DNA from: Membranipora membranacea
Lineage: Eukaryota > Bryozoa > Gymnolaemata > Cheilostomatida > Membraniporidae
Length of the DNA: 64,000 bases
NCBI GenBank assembly: GCA_914767715.1
Contig: OU612071.1
Coordinates: 17,106,948 to 17,170,947 of the forward strand
Direction: 5' to 3'
Every line of letters begins with the position of its first letter. Positions within the stretch are counted from its first letter, which is position 1. Shown in pieces: positions 35,885 to 49,828 of this stretch. A program made the translations under genes and the position numbers. The notes below the pieces were generated by a model. The model was not told the origin of the DNA, ran no database searches, and saw only the letters and a list, made by a program, of their open reading frames with translations.

Positions 35885-38086
35885 TTAGCTTGTTTGATGA
35901 GTCTTTTTTCCATCGTGCTTAGCTCCTGCTCTTAGCCCTCCATTTCGTCTTTCACCCATATTACCGTCATGCTTAGCGGCTGGTCTTGGCTCATCTGTGC
36001 TTCTTTTGGTTCTTCTCTCCATATCACCATCATGCTTAGCTCCTGCAGTTTTCTTGTTGCCATGAGTCTTTTTTCCATCGCGCTTAGCTCCTGCTCTTAG
36101 CCCTCCATTTCGTCTTTCACCCATATTACCGTCATGCTTAGCGGCTGGTCTTGGCTCATCTGTGCTTCTTTTGGTTCTTCTCTCAATATCACCATCATGC
36201 TTAGCTCCTGCAGTTTTCTTGTTGCCATGAGTCTTTTTTCCATCGCGCTTAGCTCCTGCTCTTAGCCCTCCATTTCGTCTTTCACCCATATTACCGTCAT
36301 GCTTAGCGGCTGGTCTTGGCTCATCTGTGCTTCTTTTGGTTCTTCTCTCCATATCACCATCATGCTTAGCTCCTGCAGTTTTCTTGTTGCCATGAGTCTT
36401 TTTTCCATCGCGCTTAGCTCCTGCTCTTAGCCCTCCGTTTCGTCTTTCACCCATATTACCGTCATGCTTAGCTGCTTGTCTTGGCTCATCTGTGCTTCTT
36501 TTGGTTCTTTTCTCCATATCACCATCATGCTTAGCTCCTGCGGTTTTCTTGTTGCCATGAGTCTTTTTTCCATCGCGCTTAGCTCCTGCTCTTAGCCCTC
36601 CATTTCGTCTTTCACCCATATTACCGTCATGCTTAGCGGCTGGTCTTGGCTCATCTGTGCTTCTTTTGGTTCTTCTCTCCATATCACCATCATGCTTAGC
36701 TCCTGCAGTTTTCTTGTTGCCGTGAGTCTTTTTTCCATCGCGCTTAGCTCCTGCTCTTTGCCCTCCATTTCGTCTTTCACCCATATTACTGTCATGCTTA
36801 GCGGCTTGTCTTGGCTCATCTGTGCTTCTTTTGGCTCTTTTCTCCATATCACCATCATGCTTAGCTCCTGCAGTTTTCTTGTTTCCATGACTCTTTTTTC
36901 CATTGCGCTTAGCTCCTGCTCTTTGCCCTCCGTTTCGTCTATCACCCATATTACCGTCATGCTTAGCGGCTGGTCTTTGCTCATCTGTGCTTCTTTTGGT
37001 TCTTCTCTCCATATCACCATCATGCTTAGCTCCTGCAGTTTTCTTGTTGCCATGACTCTTTTTTCCATTGCGCTTAGCTCCTGCTCTTAGCCCTCCGTTT
37101 CGTCTATCACCCATATTACCGTCATGCTTAGCGGCTGGTCTTGGCTCTTCTGTGCTTCTTTTGGTTCTTCTCTCCATATCACCATCATGCTTAGCTCCTG
37201 CAGTTTTCTTGTTCCCATAAGTCTTTTCTCCACCTTGCTTAGCTCCTGCTCTTTGCCCTCCGTTTCGTCTTTCACCCATATTACCGTCATGCTTAGCTGC
37301 TTGTCTTGGCTCTTCTGTCCTCTTCGTTGCTGGTCCTCTGCTACCCGTTGTCACCTCTCTACCATTGTCCTTTTCGCCATTGGTTTGTTTTCTTCCAAGA
37401 ACGGCACCTAAAACAAAAAACATAGCGTCACATGCAAGTACTTTGTATAATAAAACTTCTGATCATACAGTGTAAGTCACTTAATTCAGACTCCAGGGGA
37501 CCCAAGAAACTGTTTCAAATTATGAATCAATCTAATTACAAAAATGCTACCTCACAGGAATTTTCAACGAATGTGCTTCGTACTTCAGGGATCTGACACA
37601 CAGACTTTCTTTCAACGTTAGGAAACATTTTTTTGTTGTTGTGTTGTGCTTTGCAAGTGGTAATGGAAATAATACACTGATGACTGAGTGAAAAGTAGTA
37701 ATAGTAGCAGAAAAGCAGGGTTGAATGCTTTGTTTAATAGTGGTAAATACAGATCATAATCAACCCCTTTGAATAATAAGCCCTTCCGGTTCTTCCTTGG
37801 TAAGAGAAGACAACTTCAAAACTACAGTTACAATCTTGAATGAGCAGGGAGTAAAACCGTTGGCTGAGTTGGGACCACACTCATTTGGCTGAATATACAG
37901 GAATTTTATATTAACAGGGTTCAAATCAACAAGCTTACACCGTACCAATTGACATAGTACTCTAAGGAACCCTTCTCAACATTTGATGCAAACAATGTAT
38001 GCATCAACTGAGAGACCAACCAAGCTATAGTACTTACTTGCACCGATGATTGTGAAAAGAAGTGATATGAGAATCAACTTATTCAT
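35885..38086 (-). CDS. Secreted 55-residue tandem-repeat protein, 9 repeats (proprotein-like)
   Basis: Second copy of the gene at 8129-11335. Coding exons 38086-38038 and 37407-35885 give 523 residues: the same signal peptide, an identical first stretch (AVLGRKQTNGEKDNGREVTT), nine 55-residue units and an end HQTS, TAA. It is exactly six units (990 bp) shorter than the unit 1 copy with no frame damage, so the array has changed length by whole repeats. The repeats keep the RTKR, GERR, GKK and NKK basic sites. Variants are local, for example NGKKSHGNKK in units 2-3 and AKHDSNMG in unit 4. Intron position and phase are unchanged. Confidence 0.8.
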
Positions 38087-38291
38087 CCTAAAACAGAAAA
38101 CATATTTGCAATTATGAATTGCAGGACAAGAAAGATAATGACATGGCAAGAGGAATAAAAATTGCCTTAGTAAAATATTGAGAGCCCCTCAATACAGCGC
38201 CTGATTCTTTTTTTCTAGCTGAGGATCTTTGTCGTTTGTGCAGTTCTGTATAAGTTTTATATAATTATGTATATGTATATACATTACTTAC

Positions 38292-38371
38292 ATGTATATC
38301 TTCAAAGAAGCTGTGTTCTGTGTAGCTGCCTGAAGTGTGTGACCTCTGCAGTTTTTCCCCCAGCTTTTATA
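38292..38371 (-). promoter_or_regulatory. TATA promoter and 5' leader exon (unit 2 repeat gene)
   Basis: TATAAAA on the minus strand at 38371-38365, the TCACACACTTCAG start region and the leader ending at a GTAAGT donor (last leader base 38292). Equivalent to 11617-11538. Confidence 0.6.
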
Positions 38372-38625
38372 CCGTAGCGTAAACGCAGATTTTTATGGTA
38401 ATGCAGCTTTTTACGGTTGAAATAAGATATTTTGAGAATGATGACCAAGCAAATAGAATGGAAATATCGTCAATGATTCGCATCATAGACTGGCCACTTA
38501 TAGGATACAGGATATAAAAGATATACAGTTATTTTAAGTACTGTAATGTTTGTAGGAAGTGTTTTTTAACTGATTTATGAGGATAGTAACAAATAATTGT
38601 TGTTGCCTCTTGTCAGGGAATATTA

Positions 38626-38997
38626 CCGTAATCCCTCACCTATAGATCCAGACTTATAAGTGAAGGCGGCTAGAAGAGAGTAGCATATAGACGCGACTAT
38701 CATTTGAAGCATTTTTATATTTAGATTGGACCAAAACCCAATACAGTGACCAATGCTGAATGGCTCAGTGGTAGAGCGTACGACTGGTAAACATGGAGTT
38801 GTGAGTTTGAAACCCACTGAGGGCAGTTTTTTCCCCAAAACTACTTAGTTCATTTGTAGTGAGTGTAGTGTAGTGAGTGTCTTATAGCTGTGGAGTGTCT
38901 TATAGCTGTGGGGTGTCTTATAACTGGAGCATTTTTATTTTTTCTGAGGGGGGTGATTCACTTATAAGTCCGGTGACTTATAGGTGAGGGATTACGG
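38626..38997. mobile_element. TA-flanked 372-bp MITE (unit 2)
   Basis: Same element and same length as 11872-12243, TA on both sides (38624-38625, 38998-38999), with the same internal tRNA-like module at about 38755-38826. Confidence 0.75.
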
Positions 38998-39674
38998 TAG
39001 AAATTTTTGAAACTAGTTAGGTCCATAATAATAAATGATTTGTGGTCATTGTCTGATGTCAATTATTGCTATTTATGGCTGGAAATTTATGCAACACTTT
39101 ACTGTCATGTGTTTCAATTAGAATGACTAGAATATAGAGTGTAACAAAATTGGCCGAAAAATAGAAATACTAGTTGTTTGTGAATGCTCATCAGTCACAA
39201 TTTTGTCAAAGTTTTGTTTTAGATACATCATATGTACCACAGACCCTCATTTTAGCTGAAACATTCACCCCTCTGTTTCAATCTCATGATACTAGATGGA
39301 TCAAAAGCTTTCCACCACATTCCTAATGTGTTTCTTATGATTATCAATTAGAAGTGCCGCGATCATAAGTGCCACAAAACTTCAGGGGTGTGGATGATAT
39401 ACACTGAGGTTGTCGATTGAATTTATGATGGATGGCAAATTGGCGATCTCATTATAAGAGCAAATTAAAATGGCTGTCTTCTCCATGCCACCTGTGAGGT
39501 AGAATGCCAGAGTATCGTTGTCCAATTATGTGGCAAAACGTCCCCACAGTTATTTTCAGTGAAAACAGCTTAAGGATATAACGTAACAAACATGTTATAA
39601 TTGTGGTATATTTATGTATATTATATAAGAATAAGGGCTCCTCCACATGCTCCCTCCTTGTTTTCTTTGATCTG

Positions 39675-40620
39675 GCCTCACCGGAATTTGAACTTGGGCT
39701 GAGATCAAACACTCCCACCTCTGAGCCACGCTAGGCCCATGAAGCTTGCAAAGCTCAGTGCGAAATAATCCAGGTGGTTCAATTTAATGATGTAGTGGGT
39801 GTGAGTAGCGATAAATAGGTACCAAAGCAAACAATTTAAACCACCAAGTGGTAAAGGAGATAATATGTAAATAAAATCTGTCTTCACCGGGATTTGAACT
39901 CTCGCGCAACAAGCATGTTATAATCGTTGTATATTTATATATAATTGTACATTGTATATAATTGAATATAATTGTATACAAGTGTACATAATTGAATATA
40001 ATTGTATATACTATATAATAGTACATAATATATTATATAGTTGTATATATTATATAATTGTATATAATATAAAATTGTTTACAATATTAAATTGTATATA
40101 TAATATAATTCTATATATTATGTTTATATTAAACAATATACAATTGTATATATTATTTTATATTTGTTTATTATATATAATTGTATATAATATATAATTG
40201 CATATAATATATTATTGTATATAATATATTATTGTATATAATGCATAATTGTATGTAATGTATGTATGTAACAAAACAAGTTAAACCACCAAGAAGTAAA
40301 ATGGACAAAATGTTAATCCAATCATATTTTTTTAGTCATCCTTTTTTGTTATTTTTAACGGCACTTTTGGAAAACATTTTTTTGAAAATGATATAGATGC
40401 CAATAGGATATTATAAATTCAAAATAAAATCAGCCTTTATTGGGATTCGAACTCGGGCCTCTCGCGCAACAAGCATGTTATAATTCTGGTATATGTAAAA
40501 ATATTCGATTATCTACATTCACCTACTTGCTTTTTTTTGGTCACAACCGGGAATTGAACTTGGGCCACTTGCGCTGTGATAGAACCACTCGGCCACCCAA
40601 GCCGCTGAAGCTTACTGATT
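39675..40620. repeat. tRNA-like modules around an AT microsatellite (unit 2)
   Basis: Copies of the unit 1 block: minus-strand tRNA-like pieces at 39675-39738, 39881-39915, 40439-40480 and 40545-40612, with the TATAATTGTA repeat at 39905-40270 between them. No coding frame beyond the simple-repeat artefacts. Confidence 0.55.
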
Positions 40621-42869
40621 TTCATTGATGTATGTTGCAGATATATGGGTAAAGTAGGCTGCTTTTTAGTTTTTAATTAATTTCAAGCTTTCATGGCATA
40701 AATCAGACGAATAAATATAAAAAGACACCCTCGTACACATACGTGGTAGAACACAGGACTGCATTTAGCCGTTTTTTCTATATTTTCAAAAACACATTTT
40801 GATAAAGTGATATGAGGCACTGGATTAGGTTTTGTATACACATGCGTTTATCATAAACACAAAACTGAAGTTTTGAGGATTATTTATATGGTATATGGGC
40901 CTCCTGAGGTATAAGGCCTGTATGCACAGCCATAGCAGCTTGACGCCGCTCCTCTATATTTGTGAGGGTCCTGTTCTGCTGTTTAGATTATAAATTTTTA
41001 GTTTTGTTGCAATAAGAAGTTACTCTATTTTGTTGATCTGTTGAAAAACTAGGAGACTCAAATCTTGAGAAATTTATAATCATAGAACTTTACATCAATA
41101 ATCAAGCTTCAGCCCACAATGCATTCAACCATGCTCTGTATGGTTTTCACTCATACCTCCTGGGCTTATTGGTCAATGACCTTCTTACTTCCATATTATA
41201 TCTAACAATGTCTCAAATTACATATTGGAAAGTTTTGAGGATGGATAACTTCCTGAGAAATTGCCAGATAAAAAACCTCTCGATTTTGTTAATTGCTTGT
41301 TTTGATGGCCCCCTGCAGGTCACTTGACTTGTCACAACGTAACGTTATTTCAGTCTGATGAAAATATCAGCTGTTGTGATAATAGCTTTCATGGTAGTGA
41401 TAAAGATAGCTTAGGAAATTAATCTTGACGAGCTATTCTACAAACTTCATGAATTTCCATGTGCACCATCCATCTGTGTAGCACTATAAACTATTTATTC
41501 ATCATTTTCCCAATTCTCAGTCTTGTCAAATAGCAATGCTGTTTTCTCCTTGGGCTCTGATTTAACATTAAGGTGGGAATCCGTCAGTACGTTATCTCCG
41601 CTGTATACATCCTAGAATCTACTTCATCACTATTCTTAGTTTTGACACAATTTGGTTACGCCCTTAAACATTAACTAAGAGCTAAATATAATATGTCAAG
41701 GATTTTGATAGTGACAGATCTTTCAGGGCTTGATTAATGAATATATTATTAGAATTACAAGTTCATATGATTTACTACGTCAGAGCGATAATTGAGGAGA
41801 TTACACTGCAATTACAGATATAGACAGAGCAAAAAACTAAAAAGGTAACAGTTCTTGAGTTGTTAATAATACTGATACAGAGAAGTTACAAGGATTCGGT
41901 TGATGATAATCAATAGGAATAATTTTACACTGATATCATGTTGGTGCACTATTTTCAAATATCAGAGGCAACAATATGGACTTGTCAGCTTGAGTGATTC
42001 TCCTGGGTGCCAAACGTTTGTTTGGGTTGGGTGTTAAATTTGAACACTTTTATAGATTTGTATGGATATATTTCAAAATAATTAACGGTCCTGGATTCCT
42101 GGTTATATGGTCAAATGAAGGCAGTCACGCAGCAGGACTTAATGTTGATGTCATTAAACAGAGTGAAAAGATGATTTTAGCAGACACTGATATGTCTTGC
42201 ATGATGCATTCAAACAAATACTAATTAATTTGTTTGGTGTTAATTTTCCTGAATATTGCACCATTCTTTGCGTCTAATATGATTAAGATTTTCTCATCAT
42301 CCATTGGTACCAATATCTGGTATTTTGTTTACAAATCTCTAGTACCATTTCCATTTGACTGAATAGCCAGTTGATTGGCCAAATAATGCATTGGATCAGG
42401 AACTCAAATAGACCGTATTTTAAAATATAAATAGACAAAAGCTATTATAGCTGCCCGTAAGTATTATTGGATAAGAAGAAACCTAGTGTGGCTGCCTTCC
42501 ATACTTAATACGAGTGCACAACGAACCTTCTCCATAGGGCAAGACAAGGCTAGGGTAGAAGATAGGTTAGTAGCATGACTTCTCCTAGTTTTTGGCATTC
42601 TTCCCTCATTACTAAGAGAGCAGAGTGTCTTTTGGTTATTTTTGGTTTGGTGGGTCATCATAAGTTAACAAAAGATTGACAGTTAAAAAATAGCGAGGCG
42701 ATGAGGCTGTATATGTCCAGTAGCGTCTGAGATGCTATTCGAGGTGATAGAGCCAAAAAAAATCAATTCACCATGTGCCTATATTGGTAATATTGCTACT
42801 GACGTAGAAAAGTATATGAACCTGTTGTTCTAATTATTTCTTAATCAATCAAGAGCCCCCTCTGTGATA
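40621..42869. other. Non-coding end of unit 2
   Basis: Counterpart of 13880-16120, including the diverged inverted arm at about 40990-41930. Nothing else is seen. Confidence 0.5.
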
Positions 42870-43601
42870 GAATTGGAAACAGAGTGATGGGATGGCTGCA
42901 ATTGTCCCTTAAAAATAATAAGTATACAATTGGTGCACGCCTGAGGTAATGTGCTTAAAAAGTATGCACTGCTAACTCTGGGGGTGCAAATCCACATGTC
43001 TACTATATGGTCAGGTAGATCCAGAGACTATCAGTCTGAGTTAGATTAAAAACATACATAAACTGACAAGTTGGCTGGGCTCCGGTGGTGTATCACCTTG
43101 CGGGCTGGGTTGGTCTGGGGAACCCTGAAAGTCCCTCGTCAGCAGCACTGGGCAGCACCCAAGCCCCTGAATCTCTTATAATGTTCTTTTTGCCCAATTC
43201 TAGCAAATCATACACTGTGTTTTTACAGTTTGGCATAATTTAGATCTATTGCAATAGAATTGATTACGTCATGAATCACTAATCCAAGCTTGATACACCT
43301 CATTAATATTTGAAAGATAAAGAACATAGTATTGGACTGCGTAAGCTAGAAATAACAAAATACTGTACAATTAATTCACCGTAAAATAGCCAGAACATCT
43401 AGTAAACAGACCAAAACTCAAACAAGTAGTCAATGAGATTTCTACCACTTTTTGTACATAAGTCACTCTGCATACTGCTGAGGTCTAGTTGATTCGTTGT
43501 CTGTTAGAATCATTTTGTAACACTTTTAGTATATCGCTGTCAGCAAGTCCAACTATGTGACTGAGTTTATTAGGAAAGTAGTTGATAACAAAATTATACT
43601 T

Positions 43602-43731
43602 CCAGCTATCCCGGAACAGTTTAAGAGCCTAAGCTAAGCGTGTCTATATTGGTTATTGAAGTGTAATCTCCGCTTATTAACTGTTCTGCCGTGTTTTAGC
43701 TTAGGCGCGTGGACTGTGCCGGGATAGCTGG
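43602..43731. repeat. 130-bp hairpin MITE-like element (unit 3)
   Basis: Third copy of the hairpin in the same place within the unit. Its half-copy shows a private substitution (CCAGCAATCC instead of CCAGCTATCC). Confidence 0.7.
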
Positions 43732-44524
43732 TAATAGCATTTAATTCTCCTCCAGTTTGTTAGGAAAGTAGTTGATAACAAAATTATACTTCCAGCAATC
43801 CAGCCTAAACTAAGCGTGTCTATATTGGTTATTGAAGTGTAATCTCCGCATATTAACTGCTCTGCCGTAGTTAATTATATAAACCTGTTTTTCTGATAAT
43901 ATCCTCATCAATAGAAACTTAAAAGATCGTCATCATCAAAGTTCCTATACATATTTATAGCGTGTACTTAATATTAAGGGTGTAACTGATTCGTGTCAAA
44001 ACTAAGAATACGTTCTGATGTTGTAATCAGGATCTATACAGCGGAGTTAAGGCATTTGACTGAATTTCCGTCCTACATAGAAGCGTTAATACAGAGTTCC
44101 ATGGATAAAACAGCAATGCTATTTGACAAGACTGAGCATTGGGATATTGATGCATAAAATGCTCAGTTACTCGCTCATACTTAGTTGCATTGCGGAAGCA
44201 GTGGGCTAAAAACTTGGTCATTGATGTAAAGATGGTTCTCTTTGATTACAAATTTCTCAAGATTTTAGTGTCATATTTTATCAATACCTATGGGCAACCG
44301 ATAAACAAAATAGAGCAAAATCTTTTTGATAATATTAATATATTTAAAAAGCTTTAGTATTTATTAGTATGATGAACAAATATTTTACAGTAAAAGTTAG
44401 TAATCTTAGTATCAGAGCAGCAACCGCCTTTCTACCAATTCCTTCACAAATATAGACTTATCGTGTCAAGTTGCTTGGGCTGGGCATGTAGACCAGAGGT
44501 GTGCGGCGGTCCATTTTTTAGTAT

Positions 44525-44796
44525 GGACGGACGGACAATTTAATTCAATGGGCGGACATGGATGGATGGAAACAAATTTTGATGGACGGGCAGGTAATGT
44601 TTGGACAAATGGTTTTAGCTGGACGGACATGGACACACGAACAAAAATTCTTTGGACTTACATAACTTTTTGGACAAACGGTTTTTAAGTGTCAGAATGG
44701 ATGGACGAACATATTTTTTGGTAGAGGGGCAACAACACTTTGGGCGGACAGTTTGGGTTTGACGGACAATTTGTCATGATAGATGGGCGGAGTGTG
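44525..44796 (+). repeat. Degenerate GGACGGAC minisatellite (unit 3)
   Basis: Counterpart of 17784-18047 with a few substitutions. Confidence 0.7.
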
Positions 44797-45081
44797 TTGA
44801 AACCTCCTGAGGTAAGAAATCTACATCTTCTAAAAAAATCCGCAACCATGTTGAGCAAGTTAGGATGTTGTGGAAATCTATTGCTTTATCAAGTCCGGTG
44901 AGCGTTTAGTGTTGCCAGTTTCGGCTAAAAAGAGGGCCCTCCTTACAAAACCATTACATATTTATAATGTATGGAGTTACCTTGTGTCTTTTGATTTTCC
45001 ACCAGTTTTATTACACTTAATTCTTTATATATTTTTGACAGTTAACGTGTAGCATGGATATGTGTAAAGAGCATTGCATTG

Positions 45082-45312
45082 CCATTAATAGCAATATTTG
45101 ACATCAGGCAAAAAAACATCGCAAACCCACAAACGTCGCAATTTTTTAAACGTCGCAATAGCTCGAACCCACTAACGTCGCAAATGTCGCAACTCGACAA
45201 AACGCCGAGTTGTCTCCTCGTTAGATGCAAATCGATGAATACGATTTGCTGTGATTAGTGGACAGGAGCATACAAATTTCAAAACACTGTGGGAGTTGAA
45301 ATATTGAAGATA
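45082..45312 (+). repeat. Left inverted arm (unit 3)
   Basis: Counterpart of 18340-18570. Pairs with 52006-52201 in inverse orientation across the unit 3 integrase/OTU locus. Confidence 0.65.
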
Positions 45313-48074
45313 GTGTACCAAGTCGTATAAGAGAAAAAATTTGAAATCCTAGGATCATGATAGAAATTGTTCCTTCAGAACTCATTACTGCTGCCTCATA
45401 CAGGATGCTTATCAAATTTAGCACAAGTAAGGTGAGTATCTGCATACATGTCAAGCCTGAAATATACTGTCATGTTTGATATAGGCTATGGTCAAAAGTT
45501 GTTATGAGGTTGTTTGCACTACTTGAAATATCAGAAATTCGGAAAAATGTTAAATAATCCCTGCATAAATCGCTCCATCTCTTTATGAATTTCCCTTTAT
45601 GAATATAGAATAAGCAATTTTTACGTCATTCCCGAAATTCAACTTTTTGTTTTCCATATAGACTTTATGATAATAAAACCTTAACAGGTCCCATATGAAC
45701 CATTAGCGTACAACAGCTGGTGGTGATTATACGAGATTGAATTGAGTAATAGTCATGGTGGTTTTATCACACTGCAATCCAGAGAGCAACTTTGAACAAG
45801 ATTTTGAGCTTGTTGCTCTCAGTTTTTGCAGTCTAATAAAAGTTTGAATTGACCACGACAGGTTGTAGCTCAATGCTGTTAGTAAACTCAAATCCATGTG
45901 GAAGAAATTTGAGTTATTGACAAGAGACTGTCGACTGCAGGTCAATGATAGTTGAATTGCATATTTACGGAATTTGATATTGCTTTGTGACCCAGCGGTT
46001 CATTGTTAATAATGGGTTTGTTTAAATAGTATGAAAAATATGGGTTTCCATAAACAAATCAAGTCAAATTCTATTTAGCCCAATATACTTTGGGAATTCC
46101 AGAGAATTGCATTATGGGATCCTTTATCCTATTAAATTTTATTGATTTGTTATTGTTTACTCTCTGAAAGAGAAATCTTCAAATTGCTACATCCTGCAAA
46201 AGCATGTCCAACAGTAGCCTGTCCTTATAAGCATTGCTGGTAGGAGGGGGAACCCCTCTGTAAAGATACTCAACAGCTCAACATAAACACAATAAAATTC
46301 ATTACATAACAAACGCTGTATTGTGTGTCAAATTAAAACTTCTTTTGTTTCACCAGCTTCAACTGGAGATTCGTTTTAACTCCCAGCTAGTTGTCCCATC
46401 TGCAGGACTAGGTTCAGTCCAATTTCGGGGAACAATAGAGTAATTTACTCTTCAAACAGGGGATCCAGGGTGCAGTATTGTGTCGGAGGAGTGTATTTAT
46501 TGCAACTTCTGGCCACCTCCCAACATCTTTATGGGGCGTTTGCTCTCTGTCATTGGTCTGGGGGGATTTGGTCCCGCCCTGGTCTTTGTGTTGGTGTGTT
46601 CCATGTATATGGTGAAACTTCAGTAAAGTAAAGTTTCAGTGTTCTTTTATGAGTCAGTGCACTCAGTTCATTAGCAAATAAACTCAGACAGTTTTGAAAG
46701 TTTAAAGGAGAGAAGGCAAAATGTACGAATATTAACCTTATTATTTTATTGTAACCTGCATTCCTCATTCAAGGGTTAATTATATTATATATACCCTGAA
46801 TTGTGTAAAGGCTTAATTTGGCATCAGGATTGATGCGTTTGACAGTCCTTACTATTTTACAATTGGAAGTAACACTTTATTTTAAAAGTTGTAAAGTAAG
46901 AGTATAAATTTAACTTTTTGAGAACTGTGTAATGCGTTCATACATAGTCACATAGTAATTGTTTGTGTTAATCTCTTGTAGATTTAACGGTTGTAATCTC
47001 AGTAAAAGCTCGTCAATAAAGTTATATATTGATCGACAATAGTCTGAGTTACGTCAGTCAAAATCCCAAGTCATAAATCCCCTTAGCTGAAAGTCCAACG
47101 ATAGGGAATCGTTAAACCCTCCAACAAAGCTTGTCAAGACAGGCTAAGCAACCAGCAGATAAATTAATTTGAGACATTATGCATTGCTTGTTTAGTAATG
47201 AAATAGATTGAAGAATTTTGCAGCTCAACTATACCTAGGTACCCAAAGCACCAACACCCTCTTAAAATGTAACCTGCATTTGTCTATCTAGTCAGCTAGT
47301 ATCTATCTCTTCCGCTTAGACATACAGTAGGATGCCTACTACTTATTCAGTCTAGGGGAGGGTGTAACAAATAAAATGAAAAGAGCTGAAAAGATCTGCT
47401 GTAGCCTTAGCCTACTTATTATCCATAGTAATAAATGAATATAACATGATGGTCAGCCAGCGCCAATATCACATAAATATGCCTATTTATTTATGAATTT
47501 ATTTATGTGATATATATATACATATATATGCATAGAGTCAAATTTTTATGTTACAGAGTGGCAACTGGTAAAGGTTTACATCGCCTATCAACAGCTTGAA
47601 AATGTCTTTCAATCATCAACTATCATTTTTTGCAGGTTTTGCTGATTCTCAACCACAGCAATATGAGACTACTCTGGTATCTATCGATATTTTATGTAAG
47701 TACTTAAATTCTATTGATCATTAATTTAACTTCTATGCAGTTGTGAAATATTACTGCACGCCTGAACTTAGCCGTCCGTACATATCACACGTAATCCTGA
47801 TCTTCAGTACTGGTTTGACCCTAAAAAACCATGATGTATTTTTTTACGGGTTGTAACTTGGCCACTCTTTATTTTCTAGCAAGTACAGTTAGTGCTTGTG
47901 GGGGCTATATGGTGATTCATTAAATTTTATGGAAACATATCTTAAACACTACATGTGATTTAAAATAGCGTGGAATGTTTGATTGACTCAGGGATTTGAG
48001 GAGACATAAATGTGTGCATGATGAGAGCAGTGAGTTGCTGAAACACCTACTGAATAAATCAATATAACTGTTAG

Positions 48075-49828
48075 GTTCTGATAGAAGTTCACAGAACATC
48101 TGCGTTTGGGCCAAGATCCATCAAATCACTAAGCGAGGAAGAATATGATCTTTTGATTGCAATGATCACAGAGAGGTTCAATGTTCCTGTCAACGAGAGG
48201 ACTAAAGAACAGTTGGCGGTCCTACGGAAATTTTATCGCAACAGACACAGATACTCAGTGAAAGGGGCTGTCCCTGTATTGTTCATAGGTCAGTTAATAC
48301 AAAATATTCACATGGCACACACTATTGTCTAGGAACACAGGTTTTTGTACCATTGATCAAACTCTACAGTAAACACATTCAGGGCTCTCAGGTGGTCGCT
48401 CATGTACATTTCTGTGTGTAATCAAGGTTCGTTTATGTTTAAACAGGGAAAATGGTTTAACTTTCTACTATAACATTTATTTCATAAGTGGGATGTAGAA
48501 AGTATAGTTATGAGTTATCCTATTTTACTTTGGGAGGGAACAACTCCTATTAAAATGGTAATTGAACAAAGGTTTCCTTATCTGAGCATCATGGATTGTT
48601 CTAATGTAACAGCTCAAACTTCCATGGTAGATTTGACACCCAATATATTGGGATTTATCGGGGTGTTATTGTGTAGTCTTCTTTGGTCTAAGTTAATTTT
48701 GTTACATTTAACCAACCAACAATTTGGTTTTGCTTATAGATGGTCAAAGAGTTCTTACCAAAAACAAACTGGAGAAGCTAACGAAAAGCTCTTCTACAAG
48801 GGTAAAGGCTGTGGGGCAAGAGAGATACATCGAAGGTTGAGCAGATTCGCCGGAAAATCTGAGGGTAACATCCAAGAAAATCTGCGGAGCATTTCCATCA
48901 AGACCCAATTGCGTACTTCCTTTACAAATAAAGCACCATTCACGCCAATCACCGCTGAACAGGTTATGGAAAGGATTCAAATTGATAAATCTTCTGATTC
49001 TTGTCTGGCCAATGATGGCAAAGAGTATCGCTACATCCTGACAGTTCTTGATGTCATGAGCCGATTTTGTTGGGCAAGGCCTCTTTAGCGTAAATCAAGT
49101 TCATCGGTGGCTGCTGCCCTGTTGGATATCTTTGACACTTGTGGTGATCCTCTTATTGTTCAAAATGACCAAGGAAAGGAATTTGAGGGGGAGGTAACCA
49201 AGCTTTTGAAAATCAGGAAAATCAAACACATACAGAGCTCTCCCTATCATCCGCAATCCCAAGGAAAGGTTTAGAGGAGTCACTTAACGTGTGTTTGCAT
49301 TTGACATTCTTAAAGGTAACTCTTTGTGCTGGGCTGACGGATTGAAGGACAATATTAAATTGGTGAATGATCGACGCAAACGTGTTTTAGGGAATCAGTC
49401 TCCATTTGAGGTGATCTTTGGCAGGTCAAAGCATGGTAGATCTTTTCTCACCCCAAATGAAATTCAGCAGAAAGCTAGGCAGGCAACTTGCGTTTACACA
49501 AAACGTATGATGAAGACAGGAAAAGGCACTGAAAACTCCTGTTTATGACATTTATGATAAAGTCTTGGTAAGGGTACCTTTTAAAAAGTCCAGAGTGACC
49601 TCAAAACAAAAGTGTAGAAAAGCCATTGTGAACGAACGCGCGCTTGATTTCTACAAGTACAAACTATTGTACAAGGATGATGCAGGCAATCATAAGAGAT
49701 CTTGGTTTTCAATGAAAGACATCACATCTTACACTCAGAACAAACAGCAAGAGAGTCAAATTGCAAGTGAGCTAACGAAACCGCTGGATCATAATGACCA
49801 GATCAACAACTTGGAAACGGAGGTTTAA
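48075..49828 (+). pseudogene. Ginger/KRBA2-like DDE integrase, decayed (unit 3)
   Basis: As in unit 2: exon from 48075 (SEEEYDLLIAMITERFNVP) and an integrase exon from 48740. This copy keeps the 90 bp missing from unit 2, so the second Asp and the Glu-proximal region are readable (IVQNDQGKEFEGEV...SSPYHPQSQGKV). The stop after WARPL and the TAG after QGKV are shared with unit 2. Private damage: two codons lost after QID (QIDKSSDS), 'CACTTAACG' in place of 'CACAGAACGCTGAAGAG', and a frameshift near 49515. The element was dead before the segment duplicated and has kept decaying. Confidence 0.7.

Larger units (their letters stand above)
16121..42869. repeat. Segmental duplication, unit 2 (most complete)
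   Basis: This unit starts where the sequence at window position 1 recurs and ends where it recurs again at 42870, giving a period of 26,749 bp. It contains every element of the locus: minisatellite, integrase/OTU pseudogene, plus-strand secreted gene, filament gene, tRNA-like SINE, minus-strand repeat gene, MITE and AT block. The exact duplication breakpoints cannot be placed because the units are directly adjacent, so the start chosen is arbitrary within the period. Confidence 0.92.

Noticed and set aside
35885-37423. CRISPR-like or satellite interpretation of the 165-bp repeats
   Set aside because: Repeats are in frame, encode a continuous protein after a signal-peptide exon, and have no spacers; the genome is animal.
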